Assembly: GCF_904846705.1 (NCBI RefSeq)
Contig: NZ_CAJHBS010000006.1
Coordinates: forward strand, 95,353-159,352
DNA from: Psychrobacter sp. Pi2-52
Lineage (GTDB): Bacteria; Pseudomonadota; Gammaproteobacteria; Pseudomonadales; Moraxellaceae
Length of the DNA stretch: 64,000 nt
Direction of reading: 5' to 3'
Shown here: positions 45,043 to 54,832 of the stretch, piece after piece
Position numbering within the stretch: the first letter of the stretch is position 1
Layout: every line of letters begins with the position of its first letter
Program-made: the position numbers and the translations under genes
The notes under the pieces: model-generated
The model's database searches: none
Seen by the model: only the letters and a program-made list of their open reading frames with translations
Told to the model about the DNA's origin: nothing

Positions 45043-46059
45043 CTAGTACATCGGATTGTGATCAGACTTACCTTTGAAGGTATAGTAAGCAAATGCTGTA
45101 TAGCTCAAGATAATCGGTAACATGATACAGGCGCCAATCAGCATGAATGATAATGAGGTATCGGCAGCAGCAGCCTCATAAATCGTCATTTGATACGGCA
45201 CGATATAAGGGAATAGGGCAAAACAAACCCCGATATAACCCATTAAAAATAGAGCTACCGTTAGTAAAAATGGACGATACTCACGCTCAGTTTTTAAGTC
45301 TTTACGCATGATAAAGAATAAGAGCATGACAATGATAGGCATAGGAGCAAGGTACAACAAATCTGGGAAACTAAACCAGCCTTCTAATGCGTCGATGTCT
45401 GAGAAGTACATAAACGCTGTGACCACAACCATCGCTACTAGTAACGCAGTAAGCATCCACCTAGAAACTTGGCGCGCCCACACTTGCAACGTGTGCTCTG
45501 TTTTTATGATAAGCCACGTTGAACCAAGTAAGGCATAGCCGATAATCATGGCAAATCCGCACACAATTGAAAAGGGTGTGAGCCAATCAAATGGACCACC
45601 AGTATATAGACGATTACTGGCTTCCAGTCCTTGCACTAACGCCCCAAGCATAATGCCTTGAGAGAAAGTGGCGACGACTGAACCGACAAAGAAAAAGGTA
45701 TCCCATACATGCCGACGTGAAGAGGATTTGAAGCGAAATTCAAACGCCACACCGCGCATGATAAGACCGAACAACATGGCAGTCACCGGTAAATAAAGAC
45801 CTGTCATGATAATGCCATAAGCAACAGGGAATGCTGCGAATAGACCACCACCGCCTAGCACTAGCCACGTCTCGTTACCGTCCCAAAATGGGGCGATAGA
45901 GTTCATCATGCGGCTACGGTTTTTATCTGATCCTGCAAATGGGAACAAGATACCGCAGCCCAAATCAAAGCCATCAAGCAGTACATAGACAAAGACAGAC
46001 AAAGCAATCAAACCGCCCCAAATGAGAGGTAAATCTAATACATCACCGAAGTTAAACAT
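45043..46059 (-). CDS. cydB: Cytochrome bd-type quinol oxidase subunit II
   Basis: Subunit II of a bd-type terminal oxidase in the inner membrane, 338 aa with about eight or nine helices. Landmarks are VYVLLDGFDLGCGILFPF near the N-terminus, APFWDGNETWLVLGGGGLFAAFP and GVAFEFRFK, all typical of CydB/CioB. It overlaps the cydA stop by one base (TAATG), so translation is coupled. The 338-residue length matches the CioB subgroup better than E. coli CydB (379). The product forms the heterodimer with CydA and probably binds the 38-aa peptide encoded next. Confidence 0.95.
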   Translation of the reverse strand: MFNFGDVLDLPLIWGGLIALSVFVYVLLDGFDLGCGILFPFAGSDKNRSRMMNSIAPFWDGNETWLVLGGGGLFAAFPVAYGIIMTGLYLPVTAMLFGLIMRGVAFEFRFKSSSRRHVWDTFFFVGSVVATFSQGIMLGALVQGLEASNRLYTGGPFDWLTPFSIVCGFAMIIGYALLGSTWLIIKTEHTLQVWARQVSRWMLTALLVAMVVVTAFMYFSDIDALEGWFSFPDLLYLAPMPIIVMLLFFIMRKDLKTEREYRPFLLTVALFLMGYIGVCFALFPYIVPYQMTIYEAAAADTSLSFMLIGACIMLPIILSYTAFAYYTFKGKSDHNPMY

Positions 46060-47555
46060 TAGCGTAATCCTCCATCATCGACATCATTTGCAGGCTCATC
46101 TAAGCCTTCTTCAGTACCTTTGGCAGGATTACTATCACCACTTAACGCGCGGCCTTGGCTCTCAGTCACTGAGTGCTCGTAGAAGTTATCTTCTGCAGGA
46201 TCTGTATAAGGTTTCGGCCCTTGAGCAATCAAGCGCAAGATATAAAAACTGCCTGCACCAAAGACAAATATGTACAGCACGATAAAGCCAATCAATGTTG
46301 TCGCTACTTGCTGTGCTGCAAGCGGTGACATACTTTCAGCAGTACGAATCACCCCATAAACCGTCCAGGGCTGACGTCCTGTTTCGGTTACGAACCAACC
46401 TGATAATAAGGCGATAAAACCAAGCGGAGTCATCATCATCCAAGCACGGTGGAACCATACACTGTCAGTATTGAACTGCTGTTTTTTGAAGTATTTGTAT
46501 AGACTGAATAGGCCGACCAGTACCATAAGCATGCCAATACCAACCATGATACGAAACGCCCAAAACACGATAATGACGGGTGGTTGATCTTCAGGCGCCC
46601 AGTTTTTAAGCCCCTTAACTTCACCATCTAACGAATGGGTTAAGATTAAACCAGTCACATAAGGAATTTTTACTTCGTACTTATTGGTCTGATTTTCTTG
46701 GTCAGGAATCGCAAAGAGACGTAGTGCGGCACCGCGCTCATCTTCCCAGAGCCCTTCCATCGCAGCTACTTTAGCAGGTTGATGCTCAAGGGTATTTAGA
46801 CCATGCTCATCACCAATCAATACCTGCGCAGGCGCAACGAAGATGGCCATAATCATCGCCATACCTAGCATCACACGACCATGCGCGCGGTGCTCGACGT
46901 GCTTTTTGGATTGAATATAATATGCGCCGATACCACCAATGACAAAGGCAGTAGTTAGAAAGGCTGCGGTCATCATATGAGCATAGCGGTAAGGGAACGA
47001 TGGGTTGAAAATAATTTCAAGCCAGTCAGTAGGATAGAGCAGGCCATCTGCACCCATCATAAAACCTTGAGGGGTCTGCATAAAGCTGTTGGCGGCTAAT
47101 ATCCAAAAACCTGAAATCAAGGTACCGATAGCAACGATGGCGGTTGAAGCAAAATGCATACGTTTGCTCACGCGACCCCACCCAAATAGCATAATCCCCA
47201 AAAAGGACGCTTCTAAGAAGAACGCTGTCAGTACCTCATAGGCGAGTAATGGGCCTAGAACGTTACCGGCTTTATCAGAGAATACTGCCCAGTTAGTACC
47301 GAACTGGTAGGACATTACCACGCCTGATACCACGCCTAAACCAAAGACGACAGCAAATATTTTGACCCAATGCTTGTAGACTTCAGCATAGATAGGTTCA
47401 CCAGTTCTTAACCAGCGGAATTCAAGCACCGCAAGCCAGCTGGCAAGACCGATAGAAAAGGCAGGAAAGACGATATGGAACGAGATAACAAAAGCGAATT
47501 GGATACGCGCGAGCATCAGCGCATCGAGCTGGTCAATCATAAATGTAGCGAACAT
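46059..47555 (-). CDS. cydA: Cytochrome bd-type quinol oxidase subunit I (CioA-like)
   Basis: Heme-bearing subunit I that oxidises quinol and reduces oxygen without pumping protons. 498 aa. The N-terminal RIQFAFVISFHIVFPAFSIG holds a heme-ligand His. GDEHGLNTLEHQPAKVAAMEG and IPDQENQTNKYEVKIPYVTG mark the quinol-binding region. The loop after this is short, running almost directly into the next helix (VIIVFWAFRIMVG), so this is the short-Q-loop type, as in the cyanide-insensitive CioA of Pseudomonas. GRQPWTVYGVIRT is also conserved. The C-terminal tail is acidic. First gene of a cydA-cydB-DUF2474 unit. Confidence 0.95.
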   Translation of the reverse strand: MFATFMIDQLDALMLARIQFAFVISFHIVFPAFSIGLASWLAVLEFRWLRTGEPIYAEVYKHWVKIFAVVFGLGVVSGVVMSYQFGTNWAVFSDKAGNVLGPLLAYEVLTAFFLEASFLGIMLFGWGRVSKRMHFASTAIVAIGTLISGFWILAANSFMQTPQGFMMGADGLLYPTDWLEIIFNPSFPYRYAHMMTAAFLTTAFVIGGIGAYYIQSKKHVEHRAHGRVMLGMAMIMAIFVAPAQVLIGDEHGLNTLEHQPAKVAAMEGLWEDERGAALRLFAIPDQENQTNKYEVKIPYVTGLILTHSLDGEVKGLKNWAPEDQPPVIIVFWAFRIMVGIGMLMVLVGLFSLYKYFKKQQFNTDSVWFHRAWMMMTPLGFIALLSGWFVTETGRQPWTVYGVIRTAESMSPLAAQQVATTLIGFIVLYIFVFGAGSFYILRLIAQGPKPYTDPAEDNFYEHSVTESQGRALSGDSNPAKGTEEGLDEPANDVDDGGLR

Positions 47556-48006
47556 AAACGGTTACTCTCATCTGTTAGCTGAATAGCGCTGACTTCCATA
47601 CAACGCTCAAGTAACTGTCCGTAACTATCCATCGATCAAAGTGGCAAACATTACGGGCAATAGCTCAGTGACGTGGACTTAGCTCCATTAGACATAAATT
47701 GTGGCTAAGTTTGCGACTCACTGTTTAGCTGAATTGAATAATTTATGTCCTTATAAATTTACATATTACTGTCATGTGCTATAGATATATTATGCGCTCA
47801 CCTAGATATACACGCAAGCAACCCAGTCTGTCTGTTGCAGACCTAAGAGTCATCAAAATAACATAATTCAAACATTGAAAAATAAAATTAATATTATTAA
47901 AAACAAAGCAGTATGCGTTAACATACTGCTTATTTGAAACCTATAACTAATATTTAAAGGTTACGATTTATACGTCAAAAACCTTGTGAAATAACAAAAA
48001 TCTACA
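47556..48006. other. Region upstream of cydA with terminator of the lipoprotein gene
   Basis: Holds the minus-strand terminator at 47900-47931. The cydA promoter must lie in the lower part, but I find no full FNR/ANR palindrome: only a half site, TTGAT, on the minus strand at 47635-47639. No coding region. Confidence 0.4.
47900..47931 (-). terminator. Intrinsic terminator after the lipoprotein gene
   Basis: AAGCAGTATG (47906-47915) pairs perfectly with CATACTGCTT (47922-47931); on the minus strand it runs into TGTTTTT. Confidence 0.8.
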
Positions 48007-50451
48007 TCATTCTTGTAGCTGCTTATGCAAAATCCTTCGCAACGTCAAAATGGTCTGCGGATTGGTCTGGATACTATGACCGCCATTGATAATTGTTTCA
48101 GACGCAGCACCATCGAGATGGGCACTATTATAAGGAACGATACCATCTGACAAACGCTCGGTCAGTGCTTGACTGATATCATCATTGACTGTCACAGCAG
48201 CAACAAGCGGCTCGGGGGGTAACTGTGATGTCTCAGTATTGTCACTCACATCAACGCTTGCCGTTTCATTTCCAGCATTGTCTTCTACCGCTTGAGACAA
48301 ATCAATCTTGGCACCGTTTGGTTGCGTTTGTGCCAGTCCTTTAGTGATATCGGCATCGTTATTGGCAATGATCGAATGGTAAGAGATACGCTCATTCATA
48401 GTGATGTCTTTGGTTAACTCTATAAAAGAAGACTTATCACTTAACTGGCTGGCACCATTTTGCAAATATAACGCGCCTAGTGGGTTTTGTGCCAAATCGC
48501 CTTGAGTGGCAATAGTCGCTAAGTTATCAGTGAATGTCTTGACCAGACCTACGGGTAAGTAAACGATACGGCGTAGCGCACGGGTAAACCAACGATCTGC
48601 ATAATCGGTACCACGGAAAGGTGCAGATAGAAAAACAGCGGTGTCTACTTGCGGCAACGCCTGTAGCTCAAAACGCTCCTTTAACTGATCTTCGCCAAAA
48701 GACGTTTTGAGCGCGTTACGGATTTGCTGTTTCTCATTACTAGAAAGGATATCTTTGTCATTAAGTTTATCTAAATCATCGACTAAATTTTCATCAGATA
48801 GCATCATACGAGCGATAATGGCACCCATACTATGACTGATAATCACACTGTTTTGACTGGCACGATTTTGTCCATTGGGATCAGTCTGCTGGTAGGTGCT
48901 GTTGATTAACTGCTGAATCTGATAACGATTTTCTAAAATAGGCAGATTGGTTGGATAGAATATCTGCCAAACTTGGTAATTGTCACGCAGCTTGTCATCA
49001 TTAAGAATATCGTTGGTCAGATTGACCCATGTGGCCGGACTAGAAGCCAGCCCGTGCAACATAATCAACACGCGTTTATCAGGATCATAAGGCTCAAGCA
49101 TGAAGAGTTTGGGCAGCTGAGCATCTGGTTGGCGCGTAATCAAGTTTAAATAACCTACGCCATCTAACTGGTTCTCTGATAGCCATAAGCCATATCCTGC
49201 CGAAAAGTTGGCTGCTAGTGGGTAGTCATCGTTGAGAATGTTGACGGATTCAGTTTGGTACGGATTGTATAAATGAATATCAAGTTTACGACTGCTCAGC
49301 GCGTCTAATACGCTATCACCGTCTGGTTTAATCAGACCCGTTAATAACAGATGTCCCGTCGGATAAATACGAGAGCTTGGCTCGCTGTCGTCCGTATTTT
49401 TATCCTCATTTGTTAGACGACCAGATAAGGAGGCGACCAATAATTGACGGATTGTGGTGGTGTAGCGATCATCCAACGATGCTACCAAACTGATGCCCAA
49501 ACCAGGGCGCTTACTCACGGAATTGAGACCGGAGAGTCGCAGCTCATAAGTAGATGATAAGTCTGCCAGAGCAGACGTTTGTTTATGAGCATTTTGCAGA
49601 TAGTTGTTTTCATTGGGCAAATAAATATCAAGGTTATAGTTATCTACTGTCACTTTCATGACTTTGACTTGGTCTGTCGCTTTGCCCTTTATCGGTGGTC
49701 GATTGGCAATCGCTGCTTCATCCGTGTTGTCACGCTTGGTAGAGGTTATTGGCAGATATTCTACAGTCGTATCACCCATCAATTTATTGGCATTTTCAGT
49801 CGATTGATAGATTTGAGTAATAACGTCATTGCTAGCAGCGTTATAAATATCTTGGGTTTGGATATCATTGTCATTCGGAATACGGTTTTGCGCACGATGG
49901 CTATTGCTATTTTGCTCTGCACCTTCAAAGTCATGGGTCAAACTGTCATAAAACAGATAGGTGTAGCTGTATTTGACGGCATCAAATAACCTTGCTTGAT
50001 AATCGGTTAAACACAGGTCGGTTTCTTTTTGCTGTATTTTTGAATCCTCATCACTTAAGGGGGCGTTGGCGTAATACGGATCAAGTGGCGGGCGTGCAAG
50101 TGCATTACGACAGTTTTTTGAGTCAGATAGTTGACGCGCTTTTGCATAGTGCAGTTCTGTAAAAATAGCTAAGGCAGGCCGATAGTGCCTGTTAAGCATA
50201 CTGTCAGAGAGCTGAGTCAAGCATAAGTCAAATTGCTGCATACAGGCTTGTTCATTCAGTCCTGCTGATAATAAAGCAGATGCTGTATCGCTGCTTAATG
50301 CGTTGTCAGTGACAATATTGCCACGCTGCGCTGAGATGGTCTTGGCCGAGGCTTGTTTATCTACCGTCACTGTACTACATGCTGGTAGCAATACTGCTGC
50401 CGCCAAAAGCATAAGTGAAGTAATGGGCAGAGTTTTTTTATTAGTATGCAT
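48007..50451 (-). CDS. Lipase-like alpha/beta-hydrolase lipoprotein
   Basis: A large outer-envelope lipoprotein, 814 aa from the ATG at 50449-50451. The signal peptide ends in the lipobox LLPAC, giving a lipidated Cys near residue 25; a longer start at 50484 would make the signal too long. The C-terminal half is an alpha/beta hydrolase. It has VLIMLHGLASSPATW (oxyanion region, about 460), the nucleophile elbow VIISHSMGAIIA (Ser at about 537, with the first Gly replaced by Ser), and a late DGIVPYNSAHLDGA followed by NGGHSIQT, candidates for the Asp and His. The N-terminal half has no match I recognise. The substrate may be a lipid ester, but this is inference. Confidence 0.8.
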   Translation of the reverse strand: MHTNKKTLPITSLMLLAAAVLLPACSTVTVDKQASAKTISAQRGNIVTDNALSSDTASALLSAGLNEQACMQQFDLCLTQLSDSMLNRHYRPALAIFTELHYAKARQLSDSKNCRNALARPPLDPYYANAPLSDEDSKIQQKETDLCLTDYQARLFDAVKYSYTYLFYDSLTHDFEGAEQNSNSHRAQNRIPNDNDIQTQDIYNAASNDVITQIYQSTENANKLMGDTTVEYLPITSTKRDNTDEAAIANRPPIKGKATDQVKVMKVTVDNYNLDIYLPNENNYLQNAHKQTSALADLSSTYELRLSGLNSVSKRPGLGISLVASLDDRYTTTIRQLLVASLSGRLTNEDKNTDDSEPSSRIYPTGHLLLTGLIKPDGDSVLDALSSRKLDIHLYNPYQTESVNILNDDYPLAANFSAGYGLWLSENQLDGVGYLNLITRQPDAQLPKLFMLEPYDPDKRVLIMLHGLASSPATWVNLTNDILNDDKLRDNYQVWQIFYPTNLPILENRYQIQQLINSTYQQTDPNGQNRASQNSVIISHSMGAIIARMMLSDENLVDDLDKLNDKDILSSNEKQQIRNALKTSFGEDQLKERFELQALPQVDTAVFLSAPFRGTDYADRWFTRALRRIVYLPVGLVKTFTDNLATIATQGDLAQNPLGALYLQNGASQLSDKSSFIELTKDITMNERISYHSIIANNDADITKGLAQTQPNGAKIDLSQAVEDNAGNETASVDVSDNTETSQLPPEPLVAAVTVNDDISQALTERLSDGIVPYNSAHLDGAASETIINGGHSIQTNPQTILTLRRILHKQLQE

Positions 50452-50783
50452 TATTGTCTGTTTGCCAAGGCCAGTGAAAGTCATATGTCAGTCCAATAAA
50501 CGGTAGTTATGAGAGTATGAGTAATGAAAGTAGCAATTGATAATGAGTGTAGCGCAACTTTTGGCGTTAGACTATTCATTTGCAACTCTACAAAAGCGTG
50601 TTTTAAAACGAATGAGTTTCTGTTAGTCGAAAAAAAGCGCTTTTGTCTTATAGATATAAAACAAAAGCGCTTGGTATTTAAAGCTTAGATTATTTATTAG
50701 ATATTTGACCTAGTGAAGGTTTTATTAAACAAATATCTTATGAATCAAACCCTAAATAGCTAAGCCCAACAAGTACAAAATTT
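50452..50783. other. Gap with minus-strand terminator
   Basis: Contains the terminator at 50630-50672 for the gene at 50784. The remaining bases upstream of the lipoprotein gene are A+T-rich, with no confident promoter and no coding region. Confidence 0.4.
50630..50672 (-). terminator. Intrinsic terminator of the repeat-protein gene
   Basis: AAGCGCTTTTGT (50635-50646) pairs with ACAAAAGCGCTT (50661-50672); on the minus strand a run of seven Ts follows. Confidence 0.8.
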
Positions 50784-51908
50784 CTAAGCACCTGGTTTTA
50801 CGCTAATATCAGGGGCAGGGATATCCCAAATGTAGAATTTGCCTTCTTCAACAAGTTTGATTTGTTGAGGAATAACAGTATTGTTAGGGTATTGCCCTTC
50901 AAGACGACGTAGGCGCTCTAACGCATTAGCACGGCGGTCACTAAGTAGATCTGACTGTGCCAAGCTTTGTTCTGCTTCGGTGTACCCTAGAGCGACAGCG
51001 CGATCTAGATACTTTTGACCTTCTTTGAAACCGCCACCTTCTGATAGCATCATGCCGTATAGGAAGTTAGCCTCACCACTATCAGGTTGCAGCTTGATAG
51101 CGCGATCGACATACTGACCACCACGTACCGTGTAGTCTGAACCCAAATCTAGATTGCGACCCATGCCGTTTAGCTTAGCGGCACGAAGCAACACATCATA
51201 AGAAGCATTTGGCGACTTAGCATACGGTTCGATCCAATCAGCCAATACTTTGATTTTTTCACGTGTGTAATGGCGCTGTGAGCGGTTAGGAAAGTTTGGT
51301 GGATAGTGACGCGCATTAGGGGATACATCAGCGATGAAGTCATCTAGTAAGCTGACATCAAGCTTATCAGTACCTAGCCCTTTTTGTTGTGGAATCAGTA
51401 CGGTTTTGACAAAGCTCATGTCTGAGAGCTGTACTTGCGGTGTAGGAATATTCGGAAGTTGTCCGCTACGCAAGTCGATACCGGTAGCTGTCATTGGACC
51501 AGGCTCATAAACGCGAGTAGTGCCGTTCATGACAGGTGCAGCAGCAGGCGACATCATTTGTGGTGTTTGAGGTTGAGCAGTGCTAACAGATGCGTTGTTT
51601 TGCAGAGTGCCGCTTAGTTGCATGTTAGTTGTTTGCGCATTAGTCGGCTGGCTGTTGCTCGCAGGTGTTGCTGGCAAGCTTGTTTGAGCGGCATTGGCTT
51701 GAGCAGGACTGATAGCTGCATTAGGACGAGCAAGACGAATCACACGTTTGCTTGAGTCCATCGCACTAGGTACAGCCGTTGCGGTGGCATCAGTTTCTGC
51801 AGCGTTCACAGGTGCAGATAATAGCATGGCACAGGTTGCAGCCATGACGGTCAACGTTGCAAACTTTGATGACTTAATAGAGTGGCTACTAGAGAGAATC
51901 GCTTTCAT
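50784..51908 (-). CDS. Exported protein with TPR/Sel1-like repeats, unknown function
   Basis: I do not recognise the family. The signal peptide (to about SAPVNAAET, residue 37) is followed by a 90-residue low-complexity region rich in Ala, Pro, Gln, Asn and Thr. The C-terminal 200 residues are folded. Two helical repeats resembling TPR/Sel1 units are visible: GGQYVDRAIKLQPDSGEANF and EGQKYLDRAVALGYTEAEQ. A conserved-looking MSFVKTVLIPQQKGLGTDKL precedes them. AAGGT lies ten bases before the ATG. It is probably periplasmic and may mediate protein contacts. Transcribed alone, with its own terminator at 50630. Confidence 0.65.
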   Translation of the reverse strand: MKAILSSSHSIKSSKFATLTVMAATCAMLLSAPVNAAETDATATAVPSAMDSSKRVIRLARPNAAISPAQANAAQTSLPATPASNSQPTNAQTTNMQLSGTLQNNASVSTAQPQTPQMMSPAAAPVMNGTTRVYEPGPMTATGIDLRSGQLPNIPTPQVQLSDMSFVKTVLIPQQKGLGTDKLDVSLLDDFIADVSPNARHYPPNFPNRSQRHYTREKIKVLADWIEPYAKSPNASYDVLLRAAKLNGMGRNLDLGSDYTVRGGQYVDRAIKLQPDSGEANFLYGMMLSEGGGFKEGQKYLDRAVALGYTEAEQSLAQSDLLSDRRANALERLRRLEGQYPNNTVIPQQIKLVEEGKFYIWDIPAPDISVKPGA

Positions 51909-52144
51909 AAAAATCGTTACCTTGTTTAATTTATTTGGTTGTTATTCATTGATTGGACGGTAATATAAATAGCGCATTGCTGCAAAATCGTACAAATTTT
52001 TAATACCGTAGCAAATTAAGCTTTATGCTATCTGTGGTAGGATTGTTAATCGCTAGGATTAAGCAAGCCTACGTAAACCTGTGCAGCTATTAATTAGTAA
52101 GAAAATCGACAACAGCAGCTAACCACAGTACCTGTAACCATAAG

Positions 52145-52789
52145 CTATAAATGATAAGCGGTATCTTTCATACGATTTGCCATCCATCGCATGGTACGAC
52201 GTACTGGAGGAGATAAAGCAGCGCCGCCGCTTGCAAGTGCTAGCTCACGATGGTGCAGCTCCTCTTTATCCATTTGTGCCAATATTTCTTTTGAGCGCTG
52301 ATCATGTTCAGGTAACTGCTTGATATGATCCTGTAGATGCTCGCTGACCTGAGCTTCTGTCTCCGCTACAAACCCTAGACTAAACTCATTTGAGATCGCG
52401 CCTGCGACTGCACCGAGTCCAAAAGACATACCGTACCAAAGCGGCGTAAATACGCTGGCATGGCTACCAAGTTCGCTTAGACGAGTCTCGCACCAGACCA
52501 AATGATCGACTTCTTCTTCGGCGGATTGTTGCATGGCTTGTTTGACACCATTATCTTTCGCGGCAAACGCTTGGCCATGGTATAGACCTTGCGCACATAC
52601 TTCACCTGTATGATTAATACGCATAAGACCTGAGACGTGCCGCGCCTCTGTGATGGTCAGCTCAGGAATCTCATCGCTACTGACGGGCAACGGACGCGTG
52701 CTTGGATTGGAATGTGGCACGACAGCTCGTAATGCCTTATCTACCCCAAGTAACAACTGGTCAATTTTAGATAAAGGACGCAGGGTCAT
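52145..52789 (-). CDS. coq7: Demethoxyubiquinone hydroxylase Coq7
   Basis: Diiron monooxygenase that performs the last hydroxylation in ubiquinone synthesis, peripheral to the inner membrane. The four-helix ferritin-like ligands are visible: RINHTGEVCAQGLYHGQ (Glu at about 63), SAEEEVDHLVWCETRL (Glu and His), AETEAQVSEHL (Glu) and MDKEELHHRELA (Glu and His). 214 aa, normal for the Pseudomonas/Acinetobacter type used instead of UbiF. It has its own upstream region and no linked ubi genes. Confidence 0.96.
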   Translation of the reverse strand: MTLRPLSKIDQLLLGVDKALRAVVPHSNPSTRPLPVSSDEIPELTITEARHVSGLMRINHTGEVCAQGLYHGQAFAAKDNGVKQAMQQSAEEEVDHLVWCETRLSELGSHASVFTPLWYGMSFGLGAVAGAISNEFSLGFVAETEAQVSEHLQDHIKQLPEHDQRSKEILAQMDKEELHHRELALASGGAALSPPVRRTMRWMANRMKDTAYHL

Positions 52790-53017
52790 AACTCACTCCT
52801 GATGGTGTTAAAAACTGTCAATAAAATAAAGTGTGTTACCGTCTAAATGCAACGGCATAATACGTATTACTATAACAAACAATCCAAATTATCGGCTCGA
52901 ATATTACTGTCTAGATAGCTCATAAATAATCTATAGATAGTGGGCAAACTACTATAGCTATCATAACTACGAAACCATCAGCGCAACATTAGACTGTATT
53001 TATGGAGCCAAACTTAT

Positions 53018-54349
53018 TTACGGCGCCATACCATCGTTGGTTTGGATAATGGCATGCTTAATATGTTTATTCAGTTTGATGTATAAAAATGCACCAAACA
53101 CTATATTCAATAGCCCTGTCACCAAAAATAGCTGCGGTAGCGTAAACCCTAAGACGTTTAAGATAACAATCGCAAAAATCGCTGAGGTAACCATAAATAT
53201 CGCGTTAAAAATATTATTCGCGCCAACAATACGTGCTCGATGACTCTTAGGTGCGTAGGCTTGCATAGAAGCATATAGCGGTACGATGTACAAACCACCA
53301 CTAAACCCTAATAAAAATAAATCTGCAAACACCCTCCAGCTACCACTTATATTAAACAAGTCGCCGATGCCAAGTAATGTGTCATTATTCACATTTATAT
53401 CTAAACCTGAAAGTGAAAAATACAAATCAATAGCAAAGATACTTAATCCAGCAATACCGAAAGGTAATAGACGCAAGCTGACTTTGTTTTTGGTCAGTGT
53501 TTTGCACAGTACCGAACCGATTGATACACCAACAGAAAATAATGTGAGCAAGAAAATAACGACTGACTCATCACCAAGCAAAATCACCTTGCTGAACTCT
53601 GGCACTTGGGTCAAAAACGTCGCCCCATAAAACCAAAACCAGCTGTTGCCAAGAATGATAAAGAACAAAAAAGGCAGAGAGTATAAGTAACGTACAGTGG
53701 CTAAGCTGGTGGTAATAATATTCCAGTTAATCTTTAGGTCAGGCTGCATCGCTGGCATATTAGGGATATAGCGTGCAGCTAAATATCCCAAAACAGCGAC
53801 AACCAACACCGTGGCACTAATCCAATACAGGGATTGTGATAGCTGAGTCAAAATACCAGCGACAATCATACCGACTAAAATAGCCAGCGAAGTACCCATC
53901 TGAAAAAGGCCGTTGGCGCCGACCAACTCATCTTCTTTCATCGCTTGCGGCAGATAAGCGTATTTGATCGGTCCAAAGAAAGTCGAATGTGTGCCCATCA
54001 AAAACAACGCGACAAATAGCAGTGCATACCATTCAAAGACAAAGCCTACCGCGGCAACTGCCATAATGACCAGCTCAAGGAGTTTGATAAACTGCGTGAG
54101 CTTTGATTTTTCATACTTATCAGCAATCTGTCCTGCCAAAGCAGAAAACAAAAAATAGGGCAGGATGAATAACATGGCGGCCAAGTTATTAAGGATACTG
54201 ACCTCTACGCCCAATTTACTGGCGGCAGTATAAGTGAGCACCAGTATGAGCGCCTGCTTAAAAATATTGTCATTAAATGCGCCCAAAAACTGGGTGAAAA
54301 ACATAGCGCTAAAACGACGGCGCTTGAATAACTGAAACTGGTTGGACAT
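53018..54349 (-). CDS. MFS transporter, LplT-like lysophospholipid carrier
   Basis: Inner-membrane major facilitator protein, 443 aa with about 12 helices. The opening RRFSAMFFTQFLGAFNDNIFKQALILVLTY and later LLFVALFLMGTHSTFFGPIKYAYLPQ match the LplT family, which flips lysophospholipids inward for re-acylation. The acyltransferase Aas, often fused or adjacent, is not seen. I start at the ATG at 54347-54349 because AGGA lies six bases upstream; a longer frame from 54406 adds a weak leader. Alternative: a generic MFS permease of the same subgroup. Confidence 0.85.
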   Translation of the reverse strand: MSNQFQLFKRRRFSAMFFTQFLGAFNDNIFKQALILVLTYTAASKLGVEVSILNNLAAMLFILPYFLFSALAGQIADKYEKSKLTQFIKLLELVIMAVAAVGFVFEWYALLFVALFLMGTHSTFFGPIKYAYLPQAMKEDELVGANGLFQMGTSLAILVGMIVAGILTQLSQSLYWISATVLVVAVLGYLAARYIPNMPAMQPDLKINWNIITTSLATVRYLYSLPFLFFIILGNSWFWFYGATFLTQVPEFSKVILLGDESVVIFLLTLFSVGVSIGSVLCKTLTKNKVSLRLLPFGIAGLSIFAIDLYFSLSGLDINVNNDTLLGIGDLFNISGSWRVFADLFLLGFSGGLYIVPLYASMQAYAPKSHRARIVGANNIFNAIFMVTSAIFAIVILNVLGFTLPQLFLVTGLLNIVFGAFLYIKLNKHIKHAIIQTNDGMAP

Positions 54350-54832
54350 GGACATTCCTACAGATAAATCGCGACTGATAGAGAAAATAGCGGCGCTGAA
54401 CGACAATTTTTTTATGATAATAATCGTAAATTTTATTAAAAACTATATCAAGATATAGCATAGGTTTTATCAATATTAAGCCGTATAATAGCAAGGCTTC
54501 GGTGAAAATACATGCAGTCAATGCTATGATTCGATATTTAACTAAGTTATGATTTATAAATTTTATGTGATTACGTTTTAGGGTATAAATAGTAGTGAAA
54601 ACAAAGGCTACTACTCATCAACACTATCTATAAACTAGTAGCCTTCTCTAAACTAGTAGGCCTACAAGGCGATAGACACACAGTGCTAAAGCCGACACTA
54701 TAGATAACCAGTCACGAAATGAAAGTAGTAAACCATTAATTGCAGATAACTGCTATAAGTTTATTCACCGGTCAGACTTGACGATCGTTATCGTTGATAA
54801 GATTGTGCCGCGTGAGCTGATAGGACGTAAAG
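54350..54832. other. Divergent gap with repeat structures
   Basis: Contains a hairpin AAGGCTACTA (54604-54613) with TAGTAGCCTT (54636-54645) and a direct copy of CTAAACTAGTAG at about 54647-54659. A TATAAT box is present near 54492. No coding region supported. Promoters for the flanking divergent genes must lie here. Confidence 0.4.
54604..54660. repeat. Inverted plus direct repeat upstream of tamA
   Basis: A perfect 10-base inverted repeat with a 22-base loop, followed within two bases by a second copy of the AAACTAGTAG element. No T run follows closely, so it is not a typical terminator. Confidence 0.45.

Noticed and set aside
47600..47700. FNR/ANR box upstream of cydA
   Set aside because: Only one half site (TTGAT) is present; the second half does not match ATCAA.
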